Below the pieces are notes generated by a model that saw only the letters and a list, made by a program, of their open reading frames with translations, did no database searches and was not told the DNA's origin. A stretch of 8,257 nucleotides of DNA, from assembly GCA_017554135.1 (NCBI GenBank), contig JAFZIX010000168.1, positions 1 through 8,257 on the forward strand, in the 5' to 3' direction. Made by a program: the position numbers and the translations under genes. Every line of letters begins with the position of its first letter. Position 1 is the stretch's first letter. Positions 7,024-8,257 of this stretch are shown in pieces. Source of the stretch: Bacteroidales bacterium (GTDB lineage: Bacteria; Bacteroidota; Bacteroidia; Bacteroidales; UBA932).

Positions 7024-7170
7024 CATATGAATTATACTGGTAACTTGTAAAGACAACGGGCGCCCTTGATTCAGCACCTCCCCCCGGTTAAGGGATTTGA
7101 AGAGAGAAATAAAACAGACATCCGCCAAAGTAGATGTCTGTTTTTTTGTTACCAGTTGTCAATTCATATG
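7024..7170. repeat. Imperfect inverted repeat pair enclosing a terminator
   Basis: The left arm (7024-7044) begins CATATGAATT and ends ACTGGTAAC. The right arm (7148-7170), read on the minus strand, also begins CATATGAATT and ends ACTGGTAAC. The two differ only in the middle (AT against GACA). About 103 bases lie between them, including the hairpin at 7111-7144. A transcript from either strand could close the arms into a 19-bp interrupted stem. The outer end of the right arm coincides with the predicted start of a minus-strand transcript. Confidence 0.7.
7111..7147 (+). terminator. Strong intrinsic terminator, probably bidirectional
   Basis: Bases 7111-7122 (AAAACAGACATC) pair exactly with 7133-7144 (GATGTCTGTTTT) around a 10-base loop. 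On the plus strand a run of seven T (7141-7147) follows, which ends transcripts coming from the DUF5686 direction. On the minus strand the same stem is followed by TTTTATTT, so it could also stop or attenuate leftward transcription about 60 bases after the minus-strand start. Confidence 0.85.
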
Positions 7171-7176
7171 ACAATG

Positions 7177-7207
7177 CAAAGGTAGGAATAATAATTAATT
7201 ATCCAAA
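7177..7207 (-). promoter_or_regulatory. Consensus Bacteroidota promoter reading leftward
   Basis: On the minus strand TTTG (7207-7204) is followed by exactly 19 bases and then TACCTTTG (7184-7177). This matches the published Bacteroides pattern of TTTG at -33 and TAnnTTTG at -7 with full identity at the fixed positions and standard spacing. The region between is AT-rich. The start site would be near 7170-7172. It points away from the lipoprotein genes and toward the 3' end of the DUF5686 gene, where no ordinary gene is found. Confidence 0.7.
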
Positions 7208-7212
7208 TATAT

Positions 7213-7247
7213 CAGAAAAAAAGAGACAGGCTCTAACGAACCTGTCT
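7213..7247 (-). terminator. Minus-strand intrinsic terminator
   Basis: AGACAGG (7224-7230) pairs exactly with CCTGTCT (7241-7247) around a 10-base loop. Read on the minus strand, the stem is followed by CTTTTTTTC (7223-7215), a proper T-run. It ends just before the -33 box of the leftward promoter, so it would shield that promoter from antisense read-through out of the lipoprotein region. On the plus strand there is no T-run after the stem. Confidence 0.65.
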
Positions 7248-7258
7248 AAACATGTATA

Positions 7259-7284
7259 TTGTTCCCAAAAAATTTTTACCTTAG
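7259..7284 (+). promoter_or_regulatory. Weak candidate promoter for the lipoprotein pair
   Basis: TACCTTAG (7277-7284) differs from TAnnTTTG by one base and lies 27 bases before the ATG at 7312, a normal leader length in this group. TTG at 7259-7261 could serve as the -33 element, but the 15-base gap is shorter than the usual 19-21. The surrounding DNA is AT-rich. Confidence 0.35.
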
Positions 7285-7311
7285 CGGATGAGAATAATAA
7301 ATCACACTACA

Positions 7312-7860
7312 ATGAAACTATCAAGGTTTATCCTTTGCATCGTGGCTCTTGGTGCCATTGCAATGACCGGATGTAAGAAAGAAGATTCTACACCGGTTGC
7401 CGGAGACAACGAAATCATCATCGACGGCACCATTTATCCTCTACATAGTTTTATCCAGACTGAGGGCGGATTTCCTAAATATATGGATTGCTATAAGCCC
7501 GGGACCACTGGCGCAGACTGGGATTATCGCTTCTATGGTGATGTGAGCACCACAAATCTGTCAGCCAGCCTTTCCATTGCACCCAATGCTCTTTATATGT
7601 TCAGTTTCGAGCATAGGAATGAAATAACCAAGTCTTTCATGCAGGGCTATAACCCCGATGGCTGGAGCCAGGCAAATTACATTGGCGAGAAGGAATATTC
7701 CGGACAAGCGATCTTCAAGAGTGGGACCATTTCCATCAAACTCGATAATGTTGCCTTGACATACAAGGTCGACGGAGAGTTGAAGGATGGCCGCAAGGTC
7801 AGCGCCAAGGTATTTGTCCCCGTCAAAGATTTCACGCCAGTTCCCTGGGAAAACCAATAA
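7312..7860 (+). CDS. Small lipoprotein of unknown function
   Basis: The product is 182 residues from ATG 7312. It has a lipoprotein signal (MKLSR, a hydrophobic core, MTG|C) with the lipidated Cys21 followed by KKEDS, so it is probably anchored in the outer membrane or periplasm-facing side. An in-frame ATG at 7288 would add eight residues before the charged N-terminus and falls too close to the candidate promoter, so I reject it. After a flexible linker the protein reads EIIIDGTIYPL (34-44), typical of small beta-sandwich lipoproteins in Bacteroidota. The C-terminal part is strand-rich (SGTISIKLDNVALTYKVDG, 137-155). No named domain is recognised with confidence. A further lipoprotein gene follows with a one-base stop/start overlap (TAATG, 7858-7862) or a 5-base gap, so the two are cotranscribed. 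Confidence 0.82.
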   Translation: MKLSRFILCIVALGAIAMTGCKKEDSTPVAGDNEIIIDGTIYPLHSFIQTEGGFPKYMDCYKPGTTGADWDYRFYGDVSTTNLSASLSIAPNALYMFSFEHRNEITKSFMQGYNPDGWSQANYIGEKEYSGQAIFKSGTISIKLDNVALTYKVDGELKDGRKVSAKVFVPVKDFTPVPWENQ

Positions 7861-7865
7861 TGAAT

Positions 7866-8257
7866 ATGAAAAAACTTATCAGTCTGGCAGCCATCGCGCT
7901 CGCCGTTTGCATCGCCTTCGTTTCCTGCACAAAGGAAGAAACGGGCGGCACCGTAACCGTTAACGGAGATACTTTCACCAATGTAACCGCTACAGTCCAG
8001 GAAGGCCGCGGCCTTTGGTTCCAGTTTGTTCTGGACAAAGACAAAAACACTAATGCATCAGCCCAGGTTGATGCCCAACTCGCCCTTGAGAGAACCTTGA
8101 AGATAGGAGACATAGAATCGGGCGATGGCGGATATGGCGACTGGGTTTGCCTTGCTGTCGAATACGGCAATGGTAAGGTATATACAGCCGAACCCGCTTC
8201 CGGCACCCAGACCATCAAGAAAGTCAAGAATGCCTATACTGTCAAGGTCGACGGCAA
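7866..8257 (+). CDS. Small lipoprotein, diverged paralogue of the preceding gene (truncated by window end)
   Basis: The frame is open from 7860 to the window edge; 130 codons are visible from ATG 7866. I prefer 7866 (MKKLISL) because it gives a normal signal start and puts the lipid-carrying cysteine at residue 21, as in the gene before. The alternative ATG at 7860 overlaps the previous stop. The lipobox is FVSC, followed by TKEE. VTVNGDTFTNV (30-40) corresponds in position to the EIIIDGTIYPL strand of the neighbour. The visible end, SGTQTIKKVKNAYTVKVDG (112-130), matches the neighbour's SGT to VDG segment with 11 of 19 identities and the same spacing. Function is unknown. A surface or periplasmic binding role is only a guess from the family type. 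Confidence 0.8.
   Translation, partial: MKKLISLAAIALAVCIAFVSCTKEETGGTVTVNGDTFTNVTATVQEGRGLWFQFVLDKDKNTNASAQVDAQLALERTLKIGDIESGDGGYGDWVCLAVEYGNGKVYTAEPASGTQTIKKVKNAYTVKVDG

Larger units (their letters stand above)
7024..7171 (-). ncRNA. Candidate structured minus-strand RNA
   Basis: A transcript started by the promoter at 7177-7207 would begin near 7170-7172, at the outer edge of the inverted-repeat arm. Its first 23 bases could pair with bases near 7044-7024, giving a closed rod of roughly 150 nt with an internal hairpin (7144-7111) and a GC-rich apical part (7100-7057). Closed ends with an own promoter are a layout seen in 6S-like and other structured RNAs, but I cannot identify a family. 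No T-run follows 7024 on the minus strand, so the 3' end is uncertain. The RNA might instead stop at the hairpin near 7110 or run on through the short frame to 6895. It could also be the 5' leader of that frame. Confidence 0.3.

Noticed and set aside
7057..7110. Possible tRNA remnant (TTCAAATCCC on the minus strand)
   Set aside because: The bases beside the loop-like sequence do not form a T-stem, and no acceptor or anticodon arms can be found.
7024..7170. Invertible (phase-variable) promoter segment
   Set aside because: The promoter lies outside the repeat arms, the arms differ by a central indel, and no recombinase gene is seen, so inversion would not switch anything obvious.
7134..7376. 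80-codon plus-strand frame before the lipoprotein
   Set aside because: It begins in the terminator T-run, crosses the minus-strand promoter and overlaps the lipoprotein signal peptide in another frame. It shows no protein-like features.
1..8257. CRISPR array, insertion sequence or rRNA genes
   Set aside because: No regularly spaced repeats, no transposase or integrase frame, and no rRNA-like stretches were found on either strand.

Overview
The window reads as a chromosomal segment of a fairly GC-rich member of the Bacteroidota, most likely order Bacteroidales. The evidence is the gene content (a DUF5686/carboxypeptidase-regulatory outer-membrane protein and short lipoproteins with a Cys-Lys-Lys-Glu type start), the near absence of Shine-Dalgarno sequences, and Bacteroidota-type promoter elements (TAnnTTTG at -7, TTTG near -33). 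The genus cannot be settled from the sequence alone.

Positions 1-4250 form one tightly packed forward array built around iron-sulfur cluster assembly. It runs: the C-terminal end of sufB, a HAD-superfamily phosphatase, a small exported beta-barrel-like protein, a GNAT acetyltransferase, sufC, a very short sufD, and ispE. Four junctions overlap or nearly touch (345-348, 1631/1633, 2881-2888, 3468-3471), which suggests translational coupling. SufB, SufC and SufD would form the scaffold/ATPase complex. IspE makes an isoprenoid precursor in the MEP pathway, whose last two enzymes (IspG, IspH) are themselves Fe-S proteins, so the neighbourhood has metabolic sense. Three genes separate sufB from sufC, and one of them (1044-1631) is visibly AT-richer than its neighbours. 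sufC appears to have its own promoter inside the end of the GNAT gene. No sufS, sufE or sufU is visible.

Positions 4260-6905 hold a large DUF5686-family outer-membrane protein whose start codon sits just behind a perfect 8-bp hairpin that spans the ispE stop codon.

Positions 6906-7311 form a gene-poor but structured intergenic region. It contains a strong bidirectional terminator, a textbook Bacteroidota promoter on the minus strand (TTTG-N19-TACCTTTG), a minus-strand terminator just upstream of that promoter, and a long imperfect inverted repeat whose outer arm begins at the predicted minus-strand start site. Together these look like an insulated minus-strand transcription unit for a structured RNA or a short-peptide gene. 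It is the best candidate here for something undescribed.

Positions 7312-8257 carry two overlapping genes for small lipoproteins, the second cut off by the window end. They share architecture and a similar C-terminal segment, so they are probably diverged tandem paralogues.
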